Shown here: in pieces, positions 19,335 through 27,050 of the stretch
Layout: each line of letters opens with the position of its first letter
How positions within the stretch are numbered: the first letter of the stretch is position 1
The notes under the pieces: model-generated
Seen by the model: the letters and a program-made list of their open reading frames with translations, nothing else
Told to the model about the DNA's origin: nothing
The model's database searches: none
NCBI GenBank assembly: GCA_013368375.1
Contig: JAACJP010000057.1
Location: forward strand, 1-64,000
Length of the DNA stretch: 64,000 nt
Reading direction: 5' to 3'
Source of the DNA: Tricholomella constricta
Taxonomy: Eukaryota > Basidiomycota > Agaricomycetes > Agaricales > Lyophyllaceae
Translations under genes and position numbers: made by a program

Positions 19335-19742
19335 AGGTGGTGATTGGAGGGATGGGTGGGGTAGGGGCGATGTTTGTGTTGGGGGTTGATCCGGGCTTCA
19401 GGGAGGCAGCACTGATGAGCGCGACCCCAACCACTGTCGCTCCATCTTCTCATTGCTTCCACCACCTCTGCTATCATGACCATTTCTATCAGTGTTCTAT
19501 ATAGCATAGCATAATATCATATATTTTCATGTAGCATAGGTAAGATGGTTTGAATATATGAAGTAGGATGAATCATATTCGACATAAAACTTTTGCGAAG
19601 AAGGAGGAAGAGCATGAAGGAAAAAAAATGAAAAGAAAATGAAAACATCATAATCGAAATCTGTGAGTATATTAAGCTGGAGCATTCACAAGATATTTGG
19701 TCAGACGTACCATGCCATCAAGTCCATTTGACTTGTTCCAAT

Positions 19743-21245
19743 CTACAACATGTCCCCATCCTCATCCTCATTGTCCTTGTTATCCAAGTTCAACAGCTCT
19801 AATTCTTCCTCTGTCGGAAGGTTATAGAGTGCTTTGACTGAATTTCCATACTTTGTCATGAACTCGTCTTCGGGCATCTTCTTCCAGTCCGGAGTAGGAT
19901 TTGAGTCACATGCGTCTTTGAGAGGAAGAGCGATCGGAGCTTTGATATAGAGGGCACGGAAAGTAATATCCATGCTGTTGAAATAAGCAGGAGAGAACCA
20001 ATCCAAAGGACAGTTTTGAGGTAAACGTTCGGATATCCGGCTCGTCCGACCTTCAGGATGGGGAATTCGAGGCTCTTCACGCCGAGTGTTACGCTTTTGA
20101 CCACGAAACAAAGGGGTTCCAGTTTGTCGACGAGAATCGATTGTGTGAAGGAAATGGGTGATGTGGATGTTACGAGCAGGTTTGTTCATAATAAGAAATC
20201 CAGGTCCAGTGGGATTGTCTTCCTGATCCGAGGTACATTCTGGGTCAACAGCAAGGAGCCGAACACGATCATTCCAACCATTATCATGGAGGTACTTGTG
20301 GCGGCGATTTGTTAGCTGTCAAAAAATAATAAGAATAGAATTATTGTAGAAATAAGCAATCTCATACCTCCAGACGATGTTTATAAGCCTTGTTCTCCTG
20401 TTTGGCTCGAACAAGGCTTCCAGGTTCCTTCTGTTCCTTCAGAACCAAATCCTTCATATATGACCACAGAAAGTTACGATACAGCTTCTGTATCATGATC
20501 GTATCCTTGAGGTAGCGAAGATTTGGTGAGAGATGTTGGTAAGCAAAAATGGACGCAGATTGCTCGAAAGTCCATATAGCAATGGATTCGAGAGCACCGT
20601 TATAGGAAGATGTTGGGGTACCACCGATGAGGTCAGGACACCATGAAGAAAGACCAAAGGAATGAATCGTGCCAAACATCATGCGAAGAGCATTTTCTGG
20701 AACTCGACCAATAGCAAGAACGATTAAAGAAGTGGGATCAGTGGCGCACTTGATTCGAAGCTCTCTGATAGCATTCAGTGCCAATTGGTCGACAGATTGG
20801 AAGCTCGTGTGATTGCCTTTCAGCAACCGATCAACCTCGCTAGCAATGGTGAACCGCTGCTCAAAAGTCCGGATGGCATGCACATCAGGTTGCTCTGGGA
20901 CTGAAACATTGGTAACAGCACCCAGAAGTATACGAAGGTGTGTCTCTAAAGCAGTCTGCAACATAATATAATATTAGTTCAAGACAAAGACAAAGACAAC
21001 GACAAAGACAAAGGTAAAGGCAAAAGCAAAGGCAAAAATGCAAGAAATTAAGAATTTACCTTGAAGCCTCTAGCATCATCTGGGATATCCCCTTTTTTCA
21101 GATGATAGACGTTTTGCCTAAACCTTGAAGAATCAGTATCAGGGGGTATGACGCCTCGTTTCTTCCGCGGTGAATCTGGAGAATTCTTGAAAGAAGAAGT
21201 TGTTCTCTTTCGCTTGGGTGTAGACGGTCCTGCAGGGGAAGACAT
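19743..21245 (-). CDS. CACTA-1 companion gene 2, unknown function, 3 exons
   Basis: Exons 21245-21060, 20955-20368 and 20315-19743; introns of 104 and 52 bp, both phase 0; total 448 aa. The start MSSPAGPSTPKRKRTTSS is chosen because it begins a typical nuclear-type N-terminus with two basic patches (PKRKR, PRKKRG). Next come SSRFRQNVYHLKKGDI and a helical middle domain (AIRTFEQRFTIASEVDRLLK, FGLSSWCPDLIGGTPTSSYN). Exon 3 begins LTNRRHKYLHDNGWNDRVRL and includes ITHFLHTIDSRRQ, PLDWFSPAYFNS and an acidic tail (NLDNKDNEDEDGDML). I do not recognise a domain. The type seems common in Agaricomycete genomes, and its place inside the CACTA termini makes it an accessory transposition gene or a captured host gene (inference). 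Confidence 0.72.
20981..21040. repeat. GACAAA/GGCAAA hexanucleotide repeat in intron 1 of companion gene 2
   Basis: About ten tandem purine-rich hexamers (GACAAA drifting to GGTAAA, GGCAAA, AGCAAA) within the predicted 104-bp intron. Confidence 0.8.
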
Positions 21246-21488
21246 TGAAGAAGAGAAGATGTAACAAAGGAAATATAGGAAGGACAGGACAAAGGTGCAC
21301 AAAGGTGCGCGTCGACAAGGAACAAATGAGGTCACATGCATTTCACATGACCGTCATATTTCACATGACCATAATTTCATGTGACCATTCCCAATTCCAA
21401 ATCCGATATCTCGCCGTTCCGATTTCCAACTACCGAAAAGGTAGAATTGCACTAGACTTTTCATTATGTAATTGATTGACTTTTCCTC

Positions 21489-21563
21489 ATGATGGCACTT
21501 GATGTACATGTCAAGTGAAGTGAATTCATATTGTACAACATGCCGTGGGAAATGCCTCCGGTG
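21489..21563 (-). repeat. CACTA-1 right terminal inverted repeat
   Basis: The reverse complement begins CACCGGAGGCATTTCCCAC, matching the left repeat; the outer end is followed directly by the TAT duplication. Confidence 0.88.
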
Positions 21564-21566
21564 TAT

Positions 21567-23435
21567 CTTAAGGGCGCTGACTTAGCGGCTCTTAAGCTTG
21601 AGAGGGACGACCTGCGGAACAGGTTGCGATCCCTCGACATCGACTATCGGCGCTTGTGCGGCGATTACGATGAGCTGCGTGATCAGTACAATGATCGCGT
21701 GGACGAGTTAAAAGATGTGCGCGGGCAGCTGGAGGCCCGCGACAAGGAAGAGGAGGGCGGGAAGCGAAAGCGCTCCCGCAACGACGACGGTGGAACTACC
21801 GCGCCGTATGAGGCAGGACCGACATCGTCGAGGCTGTCTCCAGCGAGCCAACTGCCGGCGATGAGGCCGGTAGAAGACGACGAGTATGACTCGAGTCAGG
21901 GCGACTATATGGATATCGACAGGGGATCGTTCCCGACCCCAGTCGAAGCGTATGGAGTGTCAGCGCCCGTTGGGGCGCAGACAACGATGCCGGCCATTCG
22001 TAGGGCGGCACCGGTTAACTATCAGACCCCGTTGGGGTCGGTAGACCATGTTCGACTCCCCGGCGGGGCTCACCTGAGCGCCGTCGACCACACGCTCCGA
22101 TTCGGTCGGAAAGCGCAACGCGCCGCCGAGAACGAGCGGATGGGACTGCCGCCTCCGAGGATGGGGATGCCTGCGGGAGGCACGGGGATGCCCGTATCAG
22201 CAGGAGAGCTGGAGGCTTGGATAGCCGCAGCTAATGTCCCCGGCAATGAGTTTGCATTGCAACGAATGAAGACATTCGTTGCAGTCTGCCAGCAGATTGC
22301 AGACGCCAACTGCACGGATGTGATGCGGTCGGCAATGACACAATGGCGACTCCCTACTTGGGCGAAGGCAAAACAGGCTGCCGTGACGGCGAAGTACGCC
22401 GTAGGCAAAGGGCCGAAACCTGTGAAGGTTCCGAACCCAAATTACGGAGACCCAGCAGTGAACTGGGCAGCATGGTTGTACCGAAATCGGGCGACCATAG
22501 TAAACAACGGCCGACCCCAGTATCCGGGAACAGTGGTAGTACCCGGAGGAGTGTCTTTGACGCATATCCGGGGAATGAATATTGTCATGCCGCGCGCACC
22601 GAAGCGCGTGACTGACGTCTCATCATCGAGGAATCGACATCGATTCCTCCAACTAGCATGCGAGTTGATGGGTACCATCAACTTGTACCGCAACATGCTG
22701 CAATCGCTCGGCAGGAGCGTTGCAGAGGTAGAGACGGTCGAGCGGTTTTCGCAACCACTTGACAATGTGACGATGGAGGACATCGCCACATTTTTTGCTG
22801 AGCAAGGAGTGAGCGTCGAACAATTCGTTGACGCTCAGCCATTCGGAGTGGAGTGGCTTCAGGATTACCGGGGCGCCCACACCGAAGACCCCGAGGCCAG
22901 TGCCGTGTTTACACGGATGACCACCTACGCTGCGACCCAGAATGACTGGACGCAGGCGACGCTGCCGGGAGAGCCGACGTGGTGGTATCCACCACCACGT
23001 CACTACAACAACGGGCCAGTAGCTGGCCCGAGCGGAGCATCGACAATGTCGACGCCCGCAATAGCAGGACCATCGACCGGAGGGCCGGTGGTCACGACGA
23101 GAACGCCACTAACGGTGGAACACCAGCTGACGGCAGGTGTACGGGCGGCCCTGGACTATGGGTCGTCCGGAGCAGGACCTTCGGGGTCCGGCGCAGGACC
23201 GTCGGGATCAGCAACGATTCCCGCGGCATCAGCAACGGCGGCGGCAACGGCGCCCATACCAGGTCTCGGGGCTGGGGTGGGCAGTACGAGTATGGGACCA
23301 CCCGTAGAGGCGGGGGGACCCAGTGACCAGACACCGGGGGGCGATGGCGACATGCCTGACGATCCCATGGACGGCTCGGCTTCAGGGCGAGCAGCGTCGG
23401 GATTGGAGGACGGCGAGGTGGAGGGCGCGGCGTGA
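21567..23435 (+). CDS. Ty3-A ORF3, 3' part
   Basis: Resumes in frame after the CACTA element: LKGADLAALKLERDDLRNRL and the next 60 residues are a clear coiled coil (heptads through YNDRVDELKDVRGQLEARD). A KRKRSR nuclear-type basic patch, a disordered region and a folded C-terminal domain follow (VSAGELEAWIAAANVPGNEF, NRHRFLQLACELMGTINLYR, FFAEQGVSVEQFVDAQPFGV, WLQDYR, TWWYPPP), with a Gly/Ala/Pro tail to TGA 23433. The block from VTMEDIATFF to LQDYR aligns without gaps to LTEQGVLQHL to LDHNY of Ty3-B ORF3, so the two ORFs are homologous. Function unknown. No transmembrane segment, so not an obvious envelope. The frame is intact although pol is broken. Confidence 0.75.
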   Translation, partial: LKGADLAALKLERDDLRNRLRSLDIDYRRLCGDYDELRDQYNDRVDELKDVRGQLEARDKEEEGGKRKRSRNDDGGTTAPYEAGPTSSRLSPASQLPAMRPVEDDEYDSSQGDYMDIDRGSFPTPVEAYGVSAPVGAQTTMPAIRRAAPVNYQTPLGSVDHVRLPGGAHLSAVDHTLRFGRKAQRAAENERMGLPPPRMGMPAGGTGMPVSAGELEAWIAAANVPGNEFALQRMKTFVAVCQQIADANCTDVMRSAMTQWRLPTWAKAKQAAVTAKYAVGKGPKPVKVPNPNYGDPAVNWAAWLYRNRATIVNNGRPQYPGTVVVPGGVSLTHIRGMNIVMPRAPKRVTDVSSSRNRHRFLQLACELMGTINLYRNMLQSLGRSVAEVETVERFSQPLDNVTMEDIATFFAEQGVSVEQFVDAQPFGVEWLQDYRGAHTEDPEASAVFTRMTTYAATQNDWTQATLPGEPTWWYPPPRHYNNGPVAGPSGASTMSTPAIAGPSTGGPVVTTRTPLTVEHQLTAGVRAALDYGSSGAGPSGSGAGPSGSATIPAASATAAATAPIPGLGAGVGSTSMGPPVEAGGPSDQTPGGDGDMPDDPMDGSASGRAASGLEDGEVEGAA

Positions 23436-23442
23436 GCAGCGC

Positions 23443-23606
23443 CGCGGGCGGTACTATCGTACCGCCCGCGAAAAAAAAAAAAAAGTTAGATATATAAAAA
23501 GTATATGTCTATAACTATCGAATGCACGATAGTGGACTTCAACAAGTCTACTATCCAAACAACGGAATTGGGAATAGATTGAGCCCGGGGCTCAATCTAA
23601 AGGGGG
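23443..23606 (+). other. Stem-loop cluster and polypurine tract, Ty3-A 3' UTR
   Basis: Three hairpins in 160 bp: a 12-bp perfect stem with TATC loop (23443-23470) followed by a run of A; GATAGTGGACTT/AAGTCTACTATC with one G-T pair (about 23531-23558); and GATTGAGC/GCTCAATC (about 23577-23597). Then AAAGGGGGAGAG, the likely polypurine tract, directly before the LTR. Ty3-B has the same order. Confidence 0.7.
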
Positions 23607-23610
23607 AGAG

Positions 23611-23788
23611 TGTAACGGGCGTTACCGAATAAGGTAGCGATCGTTGTTTGTCTTTGTTTATTTCTAAAGGCGCTGGCTCTATATAGACAGCGCCTCTGTA
23701 TTATATAATCTTCAGACTTATATACACCACTACTACACACAATCCAATACGCGGTCGTGTTTAGTCCGGTGTGAACCTTAAGTCTACA
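23611..23788 (+). repeat. Ty3-A 3' LTR
   Basis: 178 bp, TGTAACGGGCGTTACCG to CTTAAGTCTACA. It starts like the Ty3-B LTR (TGTAAGGGCGCTTAC). A TATATA box (23681-23686) lies in the loop of an 8-bp inverted repeat (AGGCGCTG/CAGCGCCT). No second copy is found in the window. Confidence 0.8.
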
Positions 23789-23796
23789 ACCCACCC

Positions 23797-24888
23797 TTAC
23801 AAGCGGAGCCAAAGAGCTTCTTTGGAAGCGTGAGTCGCGGCGACGTACTCGGCCTCGGTGGTGGATAGCGCGATGATCTCCTGGCGTTTGGCGCTCCAGG
23901 AAACGGCGCCGCTGTGAAGAATGAAAGTGTACCCTGTGATAGCATGCCGATCCTCGGCCATGCTACCATCTGCGTCCGCAAATCCTACAAGATCCCTCTG
24001 AGTCCCGCCGAAAGTCAACCAGAGGTCCTTCGTGCCCTTCAGGTATCGAAAAACTTTCTTGACGGCTTCCCAGTGGATAGGGCCGGGTTTCTTGGAGAAA
24101 CGAGAGACGGTTTGGACGGCGAACACGATGTCGGGGCGCGTTCCGAGTGCGGCGTACATTAGAGAGCCGACTGCTTCAAGGTAGGGGATGTCGCGCATTT
24201 GGGCGAATTCAGCCGTGGTGGATGGGGATTGAGCGGAGGAGAGTCGAATGCTCGTGTCCATGGGAATGGAGACAGGTTTGAGGTCTTGAAGACCATAGCG
24301 TCGGAGGATTGAATCCAGGTAAGAGCGTTGGGAGAGGAGGATGGTGCGGCGCTCGCGGTCGCGCTTGATCTCGATGCCAAGAAGCCAGTGGAGCTCACCC
24401 AAATCGGTAATCTCCACGTGTTCGGAGATCTGACGTTTGAAATCCGAGATCAGGGCCATCGAAGTGGCTGCAATTGTGCAATCGTCCACATGAACAAGTA
24501 CAATTATCAGCAGCCGCCCTTGACACTTGAAGAAAACGGACTGGTCCACGTCACAGCGCGAGAAACCCAGGCGCTGCATCATAATTTCGACTAGGCGTTG
24601 GTACCAGCGACGACCTGATTGCTTCAGGCCGTAAAGGGTTTTGCGCAGTCGACAAACTTGGCGCAAGGAGTTCGGGATGCAGTACCCGGGAGGTTGTTGC
24701 ATGTATATGACTTCGCGATCAGTGAGTACTCCGTTGAGGTAAGCGCCTTTGATATCTATTTGATGCAGCTCCATATCGGTGACGGCGGCCATGGCGAGGG
24801 CAACACGAATCGATGCAAGCTTTGCAACAGGCGTGAAGGTATCAAAATAGTCGACGCCAGGCACTTGGGAGAATCCCTGCGCAATGAG
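23797..24888 (-). CDS. pol: Copia-1 reverse transcriptase and RNase H fragment
   Basis: Continues the integrase frame after the TGA at 24889. RT: GVDYFDTFTPVAKLASIR, LHQIDIKGAYLNGVL, the YGLKQSGRRWYQ region and the catalytic IVLVHVDDCTIAAT, in which HVDD replaces the commoner YVDD. RNase H starts with LVGFADADGSMAEDRHAITG and ALSTTEAEYVAATHASKEA and stops at LWLRL, where the DNQ motif and C-terminus should follow. The stop codon at 23797 is formed at the truncation point. A fragment, not functional. Confidence 0.85.
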   Translation of the reverse strand, partial: LIAQGFSQVPGVDYFDTFTPVAKLASIRVALAMAAVTDMELHQIDIKGAYLNGVLTDREVIYMQQPPGYCIPNSLRQVCRLRKTLYGLKQSGRRWYQRLVEIMMQRLGFSRCDVDQSVFFKCQGRLLIIVLVHVDDCTIAATSMALISDFKRQISEHVEITDLGELHWLLGIEIKRDRERRTILLSQRSYLDSILRRYGLQDLKPVSIPMDTSIRLSSAQSPSTTAEFAQMRDIPYLEAVGSLMYAALGTRPDIVFAVQTVSRFSKKPGPIHWEAVKKVFRYLKGTKDLWLTFGGTQRDLVGFADADGSMAEDRHAITGYTFILHSGAVSWSAKRQEIIALSTTEAEYVAATHASKEALWLRL

Positions 24889-26721
24889 TCACGCCTTGTA
24901 GCGCACGACGTTCCCGGAGGCATCTTTCTTTGCCTGGAAAACCCACTTTGAACCGACAATGTTCGCGCCATCAGGCGCATCGGTGAGTTCCCATGTGCCA
25001 GCATCCTGTAGCAGCGCTAATTCTTCCAGTATTGCCTTTTCCCAAAGCGGCCAGTCTGGACGGTTCTTCGCTTCTGCCAGGGAGCGTGGCTCGAGTGCTT
25101 CGGCTTCGCTGATCTCTGCCGCCATGGCATATTCCTCAACAAAGTCGGCTGGCATTATCCAGTCCGCCAATCCCTCCCCCTCAAGTACACGCTCCTCCGC
25201 AATATCGATGATGGGTGGGAGTTGAACACCGCGAGTAACGGTGGGGTCAGAGGGGCGCGCGGATGTGGCGCCATGCCCTTCTAAGAGATCGCGAACGCGT
25301 TGGCTCGGCTTGCGCACGCGCTTCTTTGGAGCTTCTTCTTCACGCTCTGGTTCGGCCTCGGAGGTGTCGTGCTCGTCAGCAGGGGGTGGAACGGTGGGGG
25401 CAACGGAGTTTGTTGGGGGTGCGATCGTCGACGGCGCGTTTGTGGACGGCTCGACAAAATGCCAGTTCTCCCCCTCGAGGCGTTCCGCAGACGCTTTTGT
25501 TTCGTCGTAGTAGACGTTTCGCTCCGTGGTGACGGTCCGCTTATCGGGCCAGTAAACCCGGATGCCATTGCTTCGTTCCTCAAAACCAAGCCAACGGCCT
25601 TCGCGCACCCGTCCACCGAGCTTATCGCCGGCCTCAACGCGCACCCAGACCTTCTCGCCCCATTCGCGCACATCCTTCAGATCGGGCTTCTTTCCGAATA
25701 CGGCCTCATATGGCGTCATGCCATCGACAGCTTTCGTTACGGTCCGGTTCATCAACCAGACGACATGCAGTGCGGCCTCGCCCCAAAGCATTCTTGGGAG
25801 GCCACTTGCATGGAGTAGCGCGCGAATGCGCTCGACGATGGTGCGGTTTCGGCGTTCTGCAACGCCGTTATGCTGGGGGGTGTCGTGCACGGTGAGTTTC
25901 TGTGCAGTTCCTCGAGACTTCAGATGGACGACGAATTCTTTCCCCAAATATTCGCCGCCCCGGTCCGAATGCAAGATTTTGATTCGGGCGCTAAGCTGGG
26001 TCTCGACCCACGCTTCAAACTCCTTATAGGATTTGAAAGTCTTGTCTTTAGTGTGCTGGAGTCGGAGGTAAGTGAAGCGCGTCTTGTCATCGGTGAAGGT
26101 AACGTAGTAGCGCCTTCCCCCCTTTGTAGCGACGGGTGCAGGTCCCCAGAGGTCAGTATGGACCTCTCCACCGAACTCTGTGGCGCGCTCACCCCCTCGC
26201 ACCTTTGCGATGGGTTTCCTGGTTGACTTTGCGTAGATGCACGATTCACAGAAGAACAGATCGCCGGACTTGCTGGCCTCAAGCCTGACACCTGTTACGA
26301 AGCCTTCCTTTACGAGGCGCTTCGCGACTGCGGGGGAGATGTGGCCCATGCGGCGATGGAACTGATCTAAGGTGAGCGCTTCCACCGCGGCATTTGCAGC
26401 TTCGGGCTCGTGGACCACGCGGTAGAGTCCCTTTCCAGCTTTCGGGACAACGCCCACCTTTGCCCCCTCAGGATTGCTTATCGTGCATTGTCCGCCGGCG
26501 AAGGTTATACTGAAACCTAGCTCGTCGAGCCGCCCCACGGATACGAGGGTGTACCCAACCTCCGGAGAGTACAAGACCTCCGTGAGTTGGAGCTGCGAGA
26601 TATCGGCGCCATTAGGTACGTCGATCGTCATCTCGCCCTTTCCTACTGCACTAAAGCTCTGCTTATTCGCAGCACGGAAAGACTTGGGGGGGATCTCGAT
26701 GTAGTTGTCGAGGTCCTCGCG
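24889..26721 (-). CDS. pol: Copia-1 protease C-terminal part and integrase
   Basis: In frame with the gag half across Ty3-B. It starts with the rest of the protease (VSVGRLDELGFSITFAGG). The pre-integrase zinc domain (HRRMGHISPAVAKRL...CESCIYAKS) and the integrase core follow: first Asp in GEVHTDLWGPAP, second in ILHSDRGGEYLGKEF, Glu in QHNGVAERRNRT. Next is a disordered linker (TNAPSTIAPPTNSVAPTVPP), and at the C-terminal end the beginning of RT (DWPLWEKAILEELALLQDAG, GSKWVFQAKKDASGN). The stop is TGA 24889-24891, where RYKA-R-LIAQG is expected, so CGA to TGA is the likely change. Confidence 0.85.
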   Translation of the reverse strand, partial: REDLDNYIEIPPKSFRAANKQSFSAVGKGEMTIDVPNGADISQLQLTEVLYSPEVGYTLVSVGRLDELGFSITFAGGQCTISNPEGAKVGVVPKAGKGLYRVVHEPEAANAAVEALTLDQFHRRMGHISPAVAKRLVKEGFVTGVRLEASKSGDLFFCESCIYAKSTRKPIAKVRGGERATEFGGEVHTDLWGPAPVATKGGRRYYVTFTDDKTRFTYLRLQHTKDKTFKSYKEFEAWVETQLSARIKILHSDRGGEYLGKEFVVHLKSRGTAQKLTVHDTPQHNGVAERRNRTIVERIRALLHASGLPRMLWGEAALHVVWLMNRTVTKAVDGMTPYEAVFGKKPDLKDVREWGEKVWVRVEAGDKLGGRVREGRWLGFEERSNGIRVYWPDKRTVTTERNVYYDETKASAERLEGENWHFVEPSTNAPSTIAPPTNSVAPTVPPPADEHDTSEAEPEREEEAPKKRVRKPSQRVRDLLEGHGATSARPSDPTVTRGVQLPPIIDIAEERVLEGEGLADWIMPADFVEEYAMAAEISEAEALEPRSLAEAKNRPDWPLWEKAILEELALLQDAGTWELTDAPDGANIVGSKWVFQAKKDASGNVVRYKA

Positions 26722-26943
26722 TGTAAGGGCGCTTACTATCTTATCGACTAATCTGATCTAATCGTATCTTATCGACACGATTATGCTATTGTTTGGCAAC
26801 ACCTTCCGGTGTTGCCTATTTAATCCTTTACATTACATAATTAAATAGTAGACCTTGTACACCTATACGTAGCAATCGACAGACTTGTCAAGCTTACGTC
26901 TAGCGTGCACAGCAAGGTCCCCAAATTCTGTAACCCCGTTACA
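26722..26943 (+). repeat. Ty3-B 5' LTR
   Basis: TGTAAGGGCGCTTAC to CCCCGTTACA. A 9-bp-stem hairpin (GGCAACACC/GGTGTTGCC) stands just before a TATTTAA box. Preceded by TCGCG. Confidence 0.93.
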
Positions 26944-27050
26944 TTTTTTTAAGCTACCTTGCTTTCTATTGCTGCGTACCCACGACATACGCAGAACCAC
27001 ATTCCATTTAGAACAACCATCATCAAAAGAACCCACGAGACCCAGACCCG

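Larger units (their letters stand above)
18374..19742. other. Non-coding interior of CACTA-1 with low-complexity repeats
   Basis: Between the two companion genes. It contains duplicated GCTCATCTACAGGCTGCCGG blocks (about 18410 and 18510), the CCCCACACACC-rich minisatellite, two imperfect copies of a GGGTTGATCCGGGCTTCAGG block (19234 and 19384), and a 20-bp palindrome. The Thr/Pro/His-rich ORFs in all plus frames are by-products of the repeat. Confidence 0.6.
12067..21563 (+). mobile_element. CACTA-1: complete CACTA (EnSpm-like) DNA transposon
   Basis: 9,497 bp, flanked by 3-bp duplications TAT (12064-12066 and 21564-21566). Terminal inverted repeats of about 75 bp start CACCGGAGGCATTT and differ at only a few positions. 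It carries a plus-strand transposase (Transposase_21 type) and, on the minus strand, two spliced companion genes. Base composition of 12.2-18 kb is clearly AT-richer than the surrounding retrotransposons. It sits in ORF3 of Ty3-A, so it is younger than that insertion. The 3-bp duplication, CAC start and transposase family together fit the CACTA superfamily; Plavaka-like elements of Agaricomycetes are the likely subgroup (inference). Confidence 0.88.
4698..23788 (+). mobile_element. Ty3-A: decayed chromodomain Ty3 retrotransposon with ORF3, interrupted by a CACTA element
   Basis: Order: gag with zinc knuckle, protease, RT, RNase H, integrase, chromodomain, then ORF3, stem-loop cluster, polypurine tract and a 178-bp 3' LTR (TGTAACGGGC to TCTACA). 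The left boundary is only the gag start, because no 5' LTR is visible. Gag to chromodomain lies in one frame with three stops: TAG 6897 and TGA 10065, which I take as mutations, and TGA-CTA at 7668, shared with Ty3-B. The protease active site reads DLG instead of DSG. The element is therefore inactive. A 9.5-kb CACTA insertion splits ORF3. On the right the LTR abuts a truncated copia element. Confidence 0.85.

Noticed and set aside
18756..19389. Three overlapping long plus-strand ORFs rich in Thr, Pro, His
   Set aside because: All frames are open because of the CACCCCACACACC minisatellite; no protein-like composition.
26944..26970. Self-priming site in Ty3-B like that of Ty3-C
   Set aside because: Only an 8-base complement (ACCTTGCT with AGCAAGGT) displaced from the LTR edge and pointing near the LTR 3' end, so chance is likely; how Ty3-B primes stays open.
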